A stretch of 64,000 nt of DNA from Pedobacter sp. D749. Lineage in GTDB: Bacteria > Bacteroidota > Bacteroidia > Sphingobacteriales > Sphingobacteriaceae. Both the position numbers and the translations under genes were made by a program. The first letter of the stretch is position 1. The number at the start of each line of letters is the position of its first letter. Below the pieces are notes generated by a model. The model saw nothing but the letters and a program-made list of their open reading frames with translations, searched no databases and had not been told where the DNA came from. Shown one piece after another: positions 48,600-57,466 of the stretch. Location: positions 3,968,001-4,032,000 of the forward strand of contig NZ_CP079218.1 of assembly GCF_019317285.1 (NCBI RefSeq), given 5' to 3'.

Positions 48600-49232
48600 A
48601 TGAACAGACGTGATTCACTAAAAGCATTAGGTTTAACAGCAATAAGCACAAGCGTGCTGCTTGATGCCTGTAAGCAGCCCGAAACAAAAACCGAAGTTGC
48701 CGCACCAGAAGAAAGCACAAAAGAAGCAGGAAGGGAGCAATGGGAATTAGACCGCGATAAAAATCTGAAATTAGAAACCTTTTTCACTAAACATGAAATG
48801 GCTACGATTACGGTCCTAGCCGATATCATTATTCCTAAAGACGAGGTTTCGGGCAGTGCATCTGATGCCAAAGTGCCAGAGTTTATCGAATTTATAGTAA
48901 AAGATATTCCTGAACATAAAGTACCTATGCGAGGCGGCCTGAAATGGCTGGATGTGTATTGTTTTAATAAATTCCAGAAACCTTTTGTTGAAGCTTCTGC
49001 AGATCAGCAGATCTCGATTGTAGATGAGATTGCCTATCCTAAAAAAGCCAGGCCAGAAATGCAGGCAGGGGTAACTTTTTTCAATAGAATGAGAAATTTA
49101 ACGGCATCAGGTTTTTACACTACAGAAATGGGCGTAAAAGACATTGGCTATGTGGGTAATGCGCCAAACCAATGGGCTGGCGTTCCTGCCGATGTACTGA
49201 AGCAGTACAGTATGGAAAATGTGAAGGTATAA
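48600..49232 (+). CDS. gluconate 2-dehydrogenase subunit 3 family protein (Tat lipoprotein)
   Basis: 210 residues. The N-terminus MNRRDSLKALGLTAISTSVL has a twin-arginine motif and runs into a lipobox LLDAC (Cys at 24), so it is a Tat-exported lipoprotein. The rest matches the gluconate 2-dehydrogenase subunit 3 fold (ITVLADIIIPKDEVSGSASD, KVPEFIEFIVKDIPEH). It starts 10 bp after the GMC subunit and probably carries that subunit across the membrane. Confidence 0.92.
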   Translation: MNRRDSLKALGLTAISTSVLLDACKQPETKTEVAAPEESTKEAGREQWELDRDKNLKLETFFTKHEMATITVLADIIIPKDEVSGSASDAKVPEFIEFIVKDIPEHKVPMRGGLKWLDVYCFNKFQKPFVEASADQQISIVDEIAYPKKARPEMQAGVTFFNRMRNLTASGFYTTEMGVKDIGYVGNAPNQWAGVPADVLKQYSMENVKV

Positions 49233-49480
49233 TTTCTAAAAAAATCGTCATCTCGACTGGAGCACAGCGTAATGGAGAGATCTATCTAGAAAGATTTTGC
49301 TTCGCAGAGCCTTCGGGTTCTCTACTAAGTTGTACCCGATGCTATCGGGTCCGCTCGAAATGAAGGTAAAGTATTATTTTTAACAGAATTACGTGGCTCG
49401 TGAAGACTTGAACCACGGTACATGGAAAATATAATCATATACCAAAGAAGTCAAGTTTTTAAAACTTGACTTCTTTTATT
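49233..49480. repeat. REP-like intergenic element
   Basis: AAATCGTCATCTCGACTGGAG and the matching TCCGCTCGAAATGA arm (49351-49364) frame a stem-loop element with TTCGGGTTCTC and CCCGATGCTATCGGG. It belongs to the same class as 31282-31770. Confidence 0.6.
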
Positions 49481-49482
49481 TA

Positions 49483-49615
49483 TTGCAATAAAGACTCAAC
49501 ATTGTCCTCGTTTGTAACGAGGATAAACGAGAAGATCGATTGTATCGATCTTAATTATAAATACACATTACAAATGTGTATCTCAATAATCCCCGTTGCA
49601 AACGGGGACTATAGC
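49483..49615. repeat. cluster of four short hairpins
   Basis: Successive stems: CCTCGTTTGTAACGAGG (49506-49522), GATCGATTGTATCGATC (49533-49549), TACACATTACAAATGTGTA (49562-49580) and CCCCGTTGCAAACGGGG (49591-49607). Their loops (TTGTAA, TGT, TACAA, TGCAA) are related. They occupy the convergent gap between the subunit-3 gene and the glycoside-hydrolase-like gene. Confidence 0.75.
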
Positions 49616-49621
49616 TTCTCT

Positions 49622-52591
49622 CTATTCCACTATCAAAATCAAACCTTTTCCCTTTTCAACCAGAATCGATTTCCCATCAGCATAATTCCCTCCGGTTTGG
49701 AATTTATCAATTGCAGGGGCACTTATCTTAACTTTTGACGCATCTAAACCCAGTTTAGGCCAATCAATAATTAAATTAACCTTAACATCGCTCTCTGTCC
49801 AGCTGGCTAAAGCAATCATTGTTTTACCTTTTTGCTTATAAACTGTTGCCAATACCTTAGGATTATCTGTTTTAACCGGACAGTTTTCACTCCAGTAACC
49901 GATCATTTGAGATCCTTTTATGCCAAAATTATCCCAGGCTTTCCAAAGTGGTTTTGGATCACTTTTGTCAGACCAGCCCAAACGGCTTGTCATGCCATAA
50001 ATCATACCACGCCAAGGATTTCCATCATCCTGCAACATCTCTCCCATTAAACCGAACGGAATACCGCTTACTTCGGTTAAAAAGAAATCAGGATTGTTTT
50101 TCTGGTAATCAAAATATTCGCCAAACCATAAACGGTTCAGGTAAGGGAAATGCTCCAGATATAAAATGGCGCTATTGTTAAAACCATCACTTTTATTGTA
50201 TTGATTTGCTGAATGCAGATCGATAATGCCCGGATGGTTATTCTGTGTCAGTACACGTTTAATCCGCTTCATGGTTACACGATCGAAGGCCACATCGTCT
50301 AAGTACACCCCATCAATCCCAACATTATTTACCAGCCAGTTCATGCCCTCTACATAGTAATTATGCCAACGGTTCATTCCACTGTTAATTACAGCAGCAT
50401 CTTTAATTTCAGGCACAAACCAGGCAGCAATATAGTTCGAATCTAAATGTTCCTGTAACCAGCTAAAACCACCACCTTTACCTGGAGAATATACTTCGGT
50501 ACCTAAACTTCTTAAAGCAGGCCATTCATAAGCATGATTGGATAATTCTCGAACGGTGTTATAAATTTTTACTTTTAATCCTTTTGAATGTGCGTTATCA
50601 ATATAACCTTTCATCTTTTTCCATTCGATAAATGGATAGTTGATCCATGGATTAATCGGTGTAGCATGGTGAATATTCACTACTGTTGCACCTGTCGATT
50701 TAATAGAATCTAAATCGCCATATTTATGATAAAAGCGGTTATCCCATTGAAAATCTGTGTTAAGTAAATGAAACGGTGTGATCAGTAAATTAAAATTATA
50801 ATAAAGCACGTCCCCCTTTTTCATGCTTCTGGCACCTGTAAAGTTATCGGCCAACATCGAACTTCCTTTTACATTGATCTGGATCCCTCCTTTATCTCCA
50901 TTACCCCACGATTTAGGCAACAATAAAGGCTTCTGAAGGTAGAAATTGGTATTCAACGGGCGAACATAGTTCTCATCTCTTAAATTGTAATATAGGCCTG
51001 CATTTACATTGCCAATCCAAACGGCATCCTGGTTTTTATTGGCTACATCCCATTTCCATTTTACGGTATCGGGTCTAATACCACCTTTTTCACCCAAGCC
51101 CATCAAATATTTAGTAGAAGCTTTATTAAAAGGAATATGAAAATCAACATTGCTAAATTCTACATCTTTTAAAGCGGTAACCTTAACTACATAATGTACA
51201 TAACCATCAAACTCTAAAGCACCTTCTAAATCCATTTTGAGGCTTTCAGAGGTGTTAGTTGCCGACCATTTTACTTTTCCAGCTTCTTTGCTTATAATTT
51301 GGAAATTGCCTGGTACAAATTTCTCCTGCGTTTTTGGTGTATTAAAAAAGTGAAAGTGAATCGGTTCTGCCAGGATATTATTTGGTTTTTCGCTATAAGC
51401 GGTCATTTCAGCATTAAAGAAAGTCTGGATCTGCTTAGGAAAACCATCTGCATTGATTTCGAATTTCCTTCCCAAAAGAGAAATTACATTACCTTCAACA
51501 GTTAATGGCCTATAAGGAGCCACTACGGTATTAGCCTGTGCCAAAGTAGAATTTAACCATGTTAAACGGGTCTGTTTATTTGGCGTTCCTACACCAGCAT
51601 CAGGTAAAACTGTATTATCAACTTTAATTTTAACATCAATTACTTTAAACTTCCCATTGGCTTTAACCGTAAATTTACCGGCATAAACACCTGCATCCGT
51701 ATTTTTAGGGATATTAATTGTGATCCACATTGGTTGTATCTTACCAGACATTACATTTACCATTTCAACCAAGGCTTTGTTATCATAACTGGAACCATTC
51801 GTATTTAAACAGTTGATATATTTCGAAGAGATTACTTTTCCGGTGGAGGTTTTTAGATCCCCAAAGCTTACTGTTAGGTTATTTAGATCCTTCAAAGCAA
51901 ATACACCCAGTTGTAAAGCATAATTTTCGCCTTTACTTGCTGAACCTGTAAAAGTATTTGCAGCACCCTTTTGTACCCAACGATAAGGTAAATCGTTCTG
52001 CATTTTAATTGGAAACATTCTGTCTTCGGGAAAAACGACAAAAGCTTCCGAAGCATACTTGGCTTTTATAGCCGATGTTTCTTTGGCTGTAGCAATTACT
52101 TCCATTGGATAAAAAGAGTTGAAAGCATCAATAGATTGGATCTCTATCACAGCGGTATTTACTTTAACCCGTTTTGCCCTATTTAACCAGCCCTGATCAA
52201 TTTGTTTAGGTTTTATGTAAACACCTTTGGGATAATTGCTTCTTCCCTCATTTTTATAAGCGAGGTAATACACATAATATTTTCCAGGGCGGGTAGCTTC
52301 GAAATAGACATCAGCACTTTCTCTAGTCAGCTTATCCGAACCCACAACCGAAACAGTTTTACCATTGGCATCTTGTACGATAATTCCTTTTAATTCCGGA
52401 TGTTCATCCCTCCTTCGCCAATCAATTTTTGCATGCGCGATTTTACCTGTGCCAGCAAATTGAACAACAACCCTATGGTTACCTAACGAATCAGGGTTCC
52501 AGGCATTGTTGCCATTAGTGTATTTTAGTGTTTGCGCGTAAATAGATAGTTGCCCGAATAAACAGAACAGTAGAAAAAGCCTGAATTTCAT
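49622..52591 (-). CDS. large secreted glycoside-hydrolase-like protein (DUF6067 type)
   Basis: 989 residues with a signal peptide to SIYAQ. The N-terminal third has an NPCBM/galactose-binding-like fold (LKYTNGNNAWNPDSLGNHRV), the middle a beta-sandwich, and the C-terminal 400 residues a TIM-barrel-like region (NSGMNRWHNYYVEGMNWLVN, VGIDGVYLDDVAFDR, YNKSDGFNNSAILYLEHFPY) with an acidic DGVYLDD motif typical of carbohydrate-active barrels. It likely acts on a host or plant glycan outside the cell; the substrate is unknown. No SusC/SusD pair is adjacent. Confidence 0.82.
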   Translation of the reverse strand: MKFRLFLLFCLFGQLSIYAQTLKYTNGNNAWNPDSLGNHRVVVQFAGTGKIAHAKIDWRRRDEHPELKGIIVQDANGKTVSVVGSDKLTRESADVYFEATRPGKYYVYYLAYKNEGRSNYPKGVYIKPKQIDQGWLNRAKRVKVNTAVIEIQSIDAFNSFYPMEVIATAKETSAIKAKYASEAFVVFPEDRMFPIKMQNDLPYRWVQKGAANTFTGSASKGENYALQLGVFALKDLNNLTVSFGDLKTSTGKVISSKYINCLNTNGSSYDNKALVEMVNVMSGKIQPMWITINIPKNTDAGVYAGKFTVKANGKFKVIDVKIKVDNTVLPDAGVGTPNKQTRLTWLNSTLAQANTVVAPYRPLTVEGNVISLLGRKFEINADGFPKQIQTFFNAEMTAYSEKPNNILAEPIHFHFFNTPKTQEKFVPGNFQIISKEAGKVKWSATNTSESLKMDLEGALEFDGYVHYVVKVTALKDVEFSNVDFHIPFNKASTKYLMGLGEKGGIRPDTVKWKWDVANKNQDAVWIGNVNAGLYYNLRDENYVRPLNTNFYLQKPLLLPKSWGNGDKGGIQINVKGSSMLADNFTGARSMKKGDVLYYNFNLLITPFHLLNTDFQWDNRFYHKYGDLDSIKSTGATVVNIHHATPINPWINYPFIEWKKMKGYIDNAHSKGLKVKIYNTVRELSNHAYEWPALRSLGTEVYSPGKGGGFSWLQEHLDSNYIAAWFVPEIKDAAVINSGMNRWHNYYVEGMNWLVNNVGIDGVYLDDVAFDRVTMKRIKRVLTQNNHPGIIDLHSANQYNKSDGFNNSAILYLEHFPYLNRLWFGEYFDYQKNNPDFFLTEVSGIPFGLMGEMLQDDGNPWRGMIYGMTSRLGWSDKSDPKPLWKAWDNFGIKGSQMIGYWSENCPVKTDNPKVLATVYKQKGKTMIALASWTESDVKVNLIIDWPKLGLDASKVKISAPAIDKFQTGGNYADGKSILVEKGKGLILIVE

Positions 52592-52855
52592 TTCAAATTT
52601 GTTTTAGCTAATTTATGTATAGCAGACTGAAATAAAGCTATGTAATGAAAAAATGAGACAAACGTTTGCTTTGTTAGTTCATTAGTTATTGGTCAATGGT
52701 TCATTAGTTGAGAGCATGTCGCCTATGGAGTTCATTCCATAGATTCATAGTGGTGTCAGATTTTACCATCTGACAGAAAACTTAATCCCCTTATCTCATC
52801 CGATTAATAATACTACAACCGCCAGATGGTAACACCTGACGGCACAAAAGGGCAC
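52592..52855. other. intergenic region with imperfect palindromes
   Basis: 264 bp without a gene. Contains the word repeat TTAGTTCATTAGTTATTGG, TGGTTCATTAGTTG (52674-52710) and two related palindromes, GTCAGATTTTACCATCTGAC (52755-52774) and GCCAGATGGTAACACCTGAC followed by GGC (52821-52843). Confidence 0.55.
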
Positions 52856-52890
52856 AAAAAAAGTCCTGCTCTTTCGAACAGGACTTTCGT
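52856..52890 (-). terminator. intrinsic terminator of the ribosomal operon
   Basis: On the minus strand AAGTCCTG / CAGGACTT form an 8-bp stem with a 10-nt loop (TTCGAAAGAG) followed by seven T. It ends the spc-alpha operon 23 bp after the L17 stop. Confidence 0.88.
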
Positions 52891-52909
52891 ATACTTAAGG
52901 TGAATAAAA

Positions 52910-53434
52910 TTATTCTCCTTTTGGTTCTTCAGTAGCAGGAGCTTCTTCAGCAGGAGCAACTTCTTCGGCAATTTCAGCTTTCGCTTCAGCAGCTTTAGGT
53001 GCAGCAGTAGCTTTACTTCTACCACGACGAGTTGTTTTCTTCTCTTCTTTAACTTCCACATCTTTACCGTAAACTGTATTGTAATCTACCAATTCAATTA
53101 AAGCCATTTCAGCGTTATCACCCTGACGATTGTTTAATTTAATGATACGAGTATAACCACCTGGACGGTTTGCAACTTTCTCAGCAATTTCGCGGAACAA
53201 AATAGTGATTACTTCTTTATCCTGTAGGTAAGAGAAAACTGTACGACGTGAGTGAGTAGTGTCATTTTTCGATTTAGTGATTAATGGCTCAACATAAGTA
53301 CGTAAAGCTTTAGCTTTAGCTAAAGTTGTAGTAATTCTTTTTGCTTTAATAAGTGATGTAGCCATGTTAGCTAACATCGCTTTTCTGTGGCTGTCGGTTC
53401 TACCTAAGTGGTTTACTTTTTTACCGTGTCTCAT
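52910..53434 (-). CDS. rplQ: 50S ribosomal protein L17
   Basis: 174 residues. The L17 core begins MRHGKKVNHLGRTDSHRKAM and ends near residue 120. A C-terminal tail of about 50 residues rich in Ala, Glu and Lys is added, as in other Bacteroidota. Last gene of the operon; it follows rpoA. Confidence 0.97.
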   Translation of the reverse strand: MRHGKKVNHLGRTDSHRKAMLANMATSLIKAKRITTTLAKAKALRTYVEPLITKSKNDTTHSRRTVFSYLQDKEVITILFREIAEKVANRPGGYTRIIKLNNRQGDNAEMALIELVDYNTVYGKDVEVKEEKKTTRRGRSKATAAPKAAEAKAEIAEEVAPAEEAPATEEPKGE

Positions 53435-53528
53435 TGTTTTTTGATTAAGTGTATACCGTCTCTGTCTCAGAGGGAATTATACACTGTGAACTAATAGTTT
53501 ATTTCGCTTAGCGCTAAGCGCCATGCGC

Positions 53529-54521
53529 TTATTCTTCGTCTAATTTAAATTTAGACAGGTTCATACCAAATGATAAACCTTTTGATTTTACTAATTCCTG
53601 GATCTCTGTTAAAGATTTCTTACCGAAGTTTCTGAATTTTAACATATCAGCAACATCATAAGAAACTAAATCAGCTAAAGTACGGATATCAGCAGCTTTT
53701 AAGCAGTTTAATGCCCTAACTGAAAGATCCATATCTACCAATTCAGTTTTAAGGATTTTACGCATATGTAAAATTTCCTCATCAACTTCTTTAGTTTCTT
53801 CTTTAGCCTGAGATTCTAACACTAAATTCTCATCAGAGAATAACATAAAGTGTTGGATAAGGATCTTAGCCGCTTCTTTTAATGCTTCTTCAGGATGAAT
53901 TGAACCGTCAGTAGAGATATCTAAAACCAATTTTTCATAATCCGTTTTTTGCTCAACACGAAAGTTTTCGATCGTGTATTTTACATTTTTCATTGGAGTA
54001 TAAATCGAATCGATTGCGATTACACCTACAACAGCATCAGCAACTTTATTTTCTTCAGCAGGTACATAACCACGTCCTTTATTGATGGTTAATTCCACTT
54101 CCAAAGTAACAGATTTATCCATGTTGCAAATTACATGCTCAGGGTTTAAAACTGTAAAGTTGTTAGAGAACTTAGTGATATCACCAGCTTTGAACTGATC
54201 TTGACCATTAACGATGATGAAAACTTTTTCAGAATCACCTGAATCACCTGTTTTCTTAAAACGAACTTGTTTTAAGTTTAAGATAATATCAGTTAAATCT
54301 TCTACAACACCTTTCATGGTAGAAAATTCGTGAGAAACGCCTGAAAAACGAATAGTAGTAATAGCATAACCTTCTAATGAAGAAAGTAAAATTCTTCTTA
54401 AGGCATTACCAATTGTTACACCGAAACCGGGCTCTAAAGGACGAAATTCAAATGTGCCATCGAAATCAGTTGATTTCTGCATGATCACTTTGTCTGGTTT
54501 CTGAAATGCTAAAATTGCCAT
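53529..54521 (-). CDS. rpoA: DNA-directed RNA polymerase alpha subunit
   Basis: 330 residues. N-terminal dimerisation domain (GFGVTIGNALRRILLSSLEG) and C-terminal domain of the alphaCTD type (LVDMDLSVRALNCLKAADI, LADLVSYDVADMLKFRNFGK). In the canonical place between rpsD and rplQ. Confidence 0.98.
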   Translation of the reverse strand: MAILAFQKPDKVIMQKSTDFDGTFEFRPLEPGFGVTIGNALRRILLSSLEGYAITTIRFSGVSHEFSTMKGVVEDLTDIILNLKQVRFKKTGDSGDSEKVFIIVNGQDQFKAGDITKFSNNFTVLNPEHVICNMDKSVTLEVELTINKGRGYVPAEENKVADAVVGVIAIDSIYTPMKNVKYTIENFRVEQKTDYEKLVLDISTDGSIHPEEALKEAAKILIQHFMLFSDENLVLESQAKEETKEVDEEILHMRKILKTELVDMDLSVRALNCLKAADIRTLADLVSYDVADMLKFRNFGKKSLTEIQELVKSKGLSFGMNLSKFKLDEE

Positions 54522-54606
54522 TTATAATTTTTTAAATTCGTTATTGAATATATAGTAACATGAAAAAAGTTAATTACCCTTTTGAGGTAATTAACTAGCT
54601 CATTTA

Positions 54607-55215
54607 TTACTTTGAGTATAACTCGATGATTAAGTTTTCCTTGATGTTTTCAGGAATCTCATCACGTTGAGGGTAGGTTAAGAATTTACCGGTTAATTCA
54701 CCAGCATTCCATTCTAACCAGGCAAACTTATTAATAGTTCTACCTGCAACTGAGTTACTAATTGATTCTAAAGATTTAGATTTTTCACGAACAGCAACCA
54801 CGTCACCAGCTTTTAACTGATATGAAGGGATATTTACAACTTCACCATTCACGGTTACGTGTTTATGGCTAACTAACTGGCGTGCACCAGAACGGGTTGT
54901 TGAAATACCTAAACGGTAAACTGTGTTATCTAAACGTGCTTCTAATAACTGAAGTAAGTTATCACCGGTAATACCAGCACGAGAAGATGCTTTTTTAAAC
55001 AAGTTACTGAATTGTTTTTCCAATACACCATAAGTATATTTTACTTTTTGTTTCTCCATTAACTGGATAGCATATTCAGATTGTTTTCCTCTTCTTTTTG
55101 ATGAGCCATGTTGCCCAGGAGGATAATTTTTTCTGTCTAACACTTTATCAGGACCGAAGATTGGTTCTCTGAATTTACGTGCAATTTTTGATTTTGGGCC
55201 TGTATATCTTGCCAT
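54607..55215 (-). CDS. rpsD: 30S ribosomal protein S4
   Basis: 202 residues, starting MARYTGPKSKIARKFREPIF, with the S4 RNA-binding domain (LEARLDNTVYRLGISTTRSG, ARQLVSHKHVTVNGEVVN). The zinc-ligand cysteines of the C+ form are absent. In Escherichia coli S4 represses the alpha operon; whether this holds here is unknown. Confidence 0.98.
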   Translation of the reverse strand: MARYTGPKSKIARKFREPIFGPDKVLDRKNYPPGQHGSSKRRGKQSEYAIQLMEKQKVKYTYGVLEKQFSNLFKKASSRAGITGDNLLQLLEARLDNTVYRLGISTTRSGARQLVSHKHVTVNGEVVNIPSYQLKAGDVVAVREKSKSLESISNSVAGRTINKFAWLEWNAGELTGKFLTYPQRDEIPENIKENLIIELYSK

Positions 55216-55276
55216 TTTTTTTCTGTTTTAAAGTATCATCCAACCTGAAGCTGGAGATTCTTAGCTTTAAAATTAA

Positions 55277-55666
55277 TTAAACTCTTCTCTTTTTAGGAGG
55301 ACGACATCCGTTGTGAGGAAGTGGAGTGATATCTTTAATAGACATTACCTCAATACCTGCTACTTGCAAAGTTCTGATTGCAGATTCACGACCTGAACCC
55401 GGACCTTTTACAAATACTTCAACTTTACGTAAACCTAGATCAAACGCAACTTTACCGCAATCTGAAGCTGCTTGACCAGCTGCATAAGGGGTGTTCTTTT
55501 TAGAACCTTTAAAGCCCATTTTACCAGCAGAAGACCATGAAATAGTCTGTCCGTTGTTGTTTGTTAAGGTAACGATAATGTTGTTGAAGGTAGCATTGAT
55601 ATGCGCCTGACCAACAGGCTCAATTACAACGATACGTTTTTTTGTTACTTTTTTACTCTTAGCCAT
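55277..55666 (-). CDS. rpsK: 30S ribosomal protein S11
   Basis: 129 residues with the S11 segments AHINATFNNIIVTLTNNNGQ and GPGSGRESAIRTLQVAGIEV and the basic end GCRPPKKRRV. Located between rpsM and rpsD. The 150-bp gap before it holds a TGAGACTTGAGATATGAGAC quasi-repeat. Confidence 0.98.
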   Translation of the reverse strand: MAKSKKVTKKRIVVIEPVGQAHINATFNNIIVTLTNNNGQTISWSSAGKMGFKGSKKNTPYAAGQAASDCGKVAFDLGLRKVEVFVKGPGSGRESAIRTLQVAGIEVMSIKDITPLPHNGCRPPKKRRV

Positions 55667-55818
55667 TTTATCTTTTAGATTTTAGATATGAGACTTGAGA
55701 TATGAGACTTTCTCTACCCCGATACTCAGTATCCTACTTTTTATCTTTTATTCCAGATTTGAGCAGATTTTAAAGACATGATGCTCATATCTAAAATCTC
55801 ACTTCTCCTATCTATCTA
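55667..55818. repeat. quasi-repeat inside the ribosomal operon (rpsM-rpsK gap)
   Basis: TTTTAGATATGAGACTTGAG then ATATGAGACTTTC, with the complementary words CATATCTAAAATCTCACTTC further on, so the two ends can pair. The text recalls the gaps at 9441-9490 and 29850-29895. It interrupts an otherwise compact operon. Confidence 0.6.
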
Positions 55819-56196
55819 TTACTTAGTAGCTTTTTTCTTGTTAGCAACTGTTTTTCTCTTACCCTTACGAGTACGTGAGTTGTTTTTAGTACGCTGACCA
55901 CGAGAAGGTAAACCTTTTCTGTGACGTAAACCACGGTAACAACCAATATCCATTAAACGTTTGATGTTTAACTGAACCTCTGAACGTAAAGCACCTTCTA
56001 CTTTAATCTCATCGTTAATCATTGTACGGATTGCTGATAACTCATCATCAGACCAGTCTTGTACTTTTTTGTTTAAATCGATACCTGCCGTAGTTAAAAT
56101 ACGTTGAGCAGTTGTTCTACCAATTCCGTAGATATAGGTTAAACCGATCTCACCTCTTTTGTTTCTTGGTAAATCAATACCTGAAATCCTTGCCAT
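55819..56196 (-). CDS. rpsM: 30S ribosomal protein S13
   Basis: 125 residues, beginning MARISGIDLPRNKRGEIGLT, with the GCYRGLRHRKGLPSRGQRTK basic region and a Lys-rich C-terminus. First gene of the alpha part of the cluster, following rpmJ. Confidence 0.98.
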   Translation of the reverse strand: MARISGIDLPRNKRGEIGLTYIYGIGRTTAQRILTTAGIDLNKKVQDWSDDELSAIRTMINDEIKVEGALRSEVQLNIKRLMDIGCYRGLRHRKGLPSRGQRTKNNSRTRKGKRKTVANKKKATK

Positions 56197-56264
56197 ATTT
56201 ATTTATGTTTTACGTAACTCCGAACGGCGGGCCACCGTTGTGCGGTTCATTACAATATTCTTAA

Positions 56265-56381
56265 TTACCCTTGACGTTGCTTGTATTTAGGATTTTTCTT
56301 GTTGATTACGTAAAGTTTTCCTTTACGGCGAATAATCTTGCAATCAGCGCTACGCTTTTTAATTGATGATCTAACTTTCAT
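56265..56381 (-). CDS. rpmJ: 50S ribosomal protein L36
   Basis: 38 residues: MKVRSSIKKRSADCKIIRRK then GKLYVINKKNPKYKQRQG. Only one Cys of the zinc-ribbon set remains (C14; the other three positions are Ser, Asn and Tyr), the zinc-free form found in Bacteroidota. It lies 1 bp after infA and before rpsM. Confidence 0.95.
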   Translation of the reverse strand: MKVRSSIKKRSADCKIIRRKGKLYVINKKNPKYKQRQG

Positions 56382-56382
56382 T

Positions 56383-56601
56383 TTATTTGTATCTATAAGT
56401 AATGCGTCCTTTTGTTAAATCATAAGGAGACATTTCCAATTTAACCTTATCTCCAGGAAGAATCTTGATGTAGTGCATCCGCATCTTTCCTGAAATATGC
56501 GCAATAATCTCATGCCCGTTCTCTAGTTCTACCCGGAACATGGCATTGGATAATGCTTCTCTTATTACTCCGTCTTGTTCAATTGAGGCTTGTTTAGCCA
56601 T
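56383..56601 (-). CDS. infA: translation initiation factor IF-1
   Basis: 72 residues, exact IF-1 length. OB-fold segments AMFRVELENGHEIIAHISGK and MRMHYIKILPGDKVKLEMSP are diagnostic. Placed between map and rpmJ, as in many bacteria. Confidence 0.98.
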   Translation of the reverse strand: MAKQASIEQDGVIREALSNAMFRVELENGHEIIAHISGKMRMHYIKILPGDKVKLEMSPYDLTKGRITYRYK

Positions 56602-56672
56602 ATTTTATTGATTGTTACTTAATTAGCTGCTTCTAAACAGGGTTGCAAAATTAAATAAAAAATTTTAATTAT

Positions 56673-57458
56673 TTATTTTTTTTGTTGTAAAACTTCTTCT
56701 ATTATAGAAAACGTTGATAAAACATCTGCTTTGCCCTTTTTTACGGCTATTGTGTGTTCAAAATGTGCCGATGGTTTATTGTCTTTACTGGTTACCGTCC
56801 ATCCATCGTTATGGAATTTAACACCGGCTACGCCTGCATTGATCATGGGTTCTATTGCAATTACCATTCCTTCTTCAAGTTTTGGTCCTGCACCACGTTT
56901 CCCATAATTCGGAACTTCTGGCTTCTCATGAAGTTTTACACCAACACCATGTCCTACAAGTTCTCTTACTACGCCAAATCCGTTAGCTTCTGCATATTGC
57001 TGAACAGCGAAACCGATATCACCGATCCGCATACCAACAACAGCTTTTTCTATACCCAATTCCAGACAACGTTTAGTAACCTCAATCAATTTCTGTTTTT
57101 CTGCATCAATTTCCCCGATGGAGAAAGTATAAGCCGAATCGCCAAAATAATTGTTTTTAATTACTCCACAATCAACTGAAATCAGGTCGCCCTCCTGGAT
57201 TACGTATTCACTTGGAAAACCATGAACAACCTGCTCGTTTTGCGAAATACATAAAGAATTGGGGAAACCATTATAGTTTAAAAATGCCGGAATCGCTCCG
57301 TGATCACTTATAAACTCATAGGCTAGTTTATCTAACTGGATAGTAGTCATGCCTGCTTTTATCACCTTGGCCACTTCGGCTAAAGTTTTAGAAACAAGCA
57401 TGGAACTTTCTCTTATTAACTCGATCTCCTCAAGAGATTTGTAATAAATTTTAGACAT
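56673..57458 (-). CDS. map: methionine aminopeptidase type I
   Basis: 261 residues. Metal ligands: Asp in ISVDCGVIKNNYFGDSAYTF (two), His in LVGHGVGVKLHEKP, Glu in IAIEPMIN and Glu in HFEHTIAV. It removes the initiator Met from new proteins. Located between secY and infA, the usual order. Confidence 0.97.
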   Translation of the reverse strand: MSKIYYKSLEEIELIRESSMLVSKTLAEVAKVIKAGMTTIQLDKLAYEFISDHGAIPAFLNYNGFPNSLCISQNEQVVHGFPSEYVIQEGDLISVDCGVIKNNYFGDSAYTFSIGEIDAEKQKLIEVTKRCLELGIEKAVVGMRIGDIGFAVQQYAEANGFGVVRELVGHGVGVKLHEKPEVPNYGKRGAGPKLEEGMVIAIEPMINAGVAGVKFHNDGWTVTSKDNKPSAHFEHTIAVKKGKADVLSTFSIIEEVLQQKK

Positions 57459-57466
57459 CCGTTACA

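Noticed and set aside
49483..49615. CRISPR array
   Set aside because: The repeats are palindromes of different sequence, without a constant repeat or regular spacers, and no cas gene is present.
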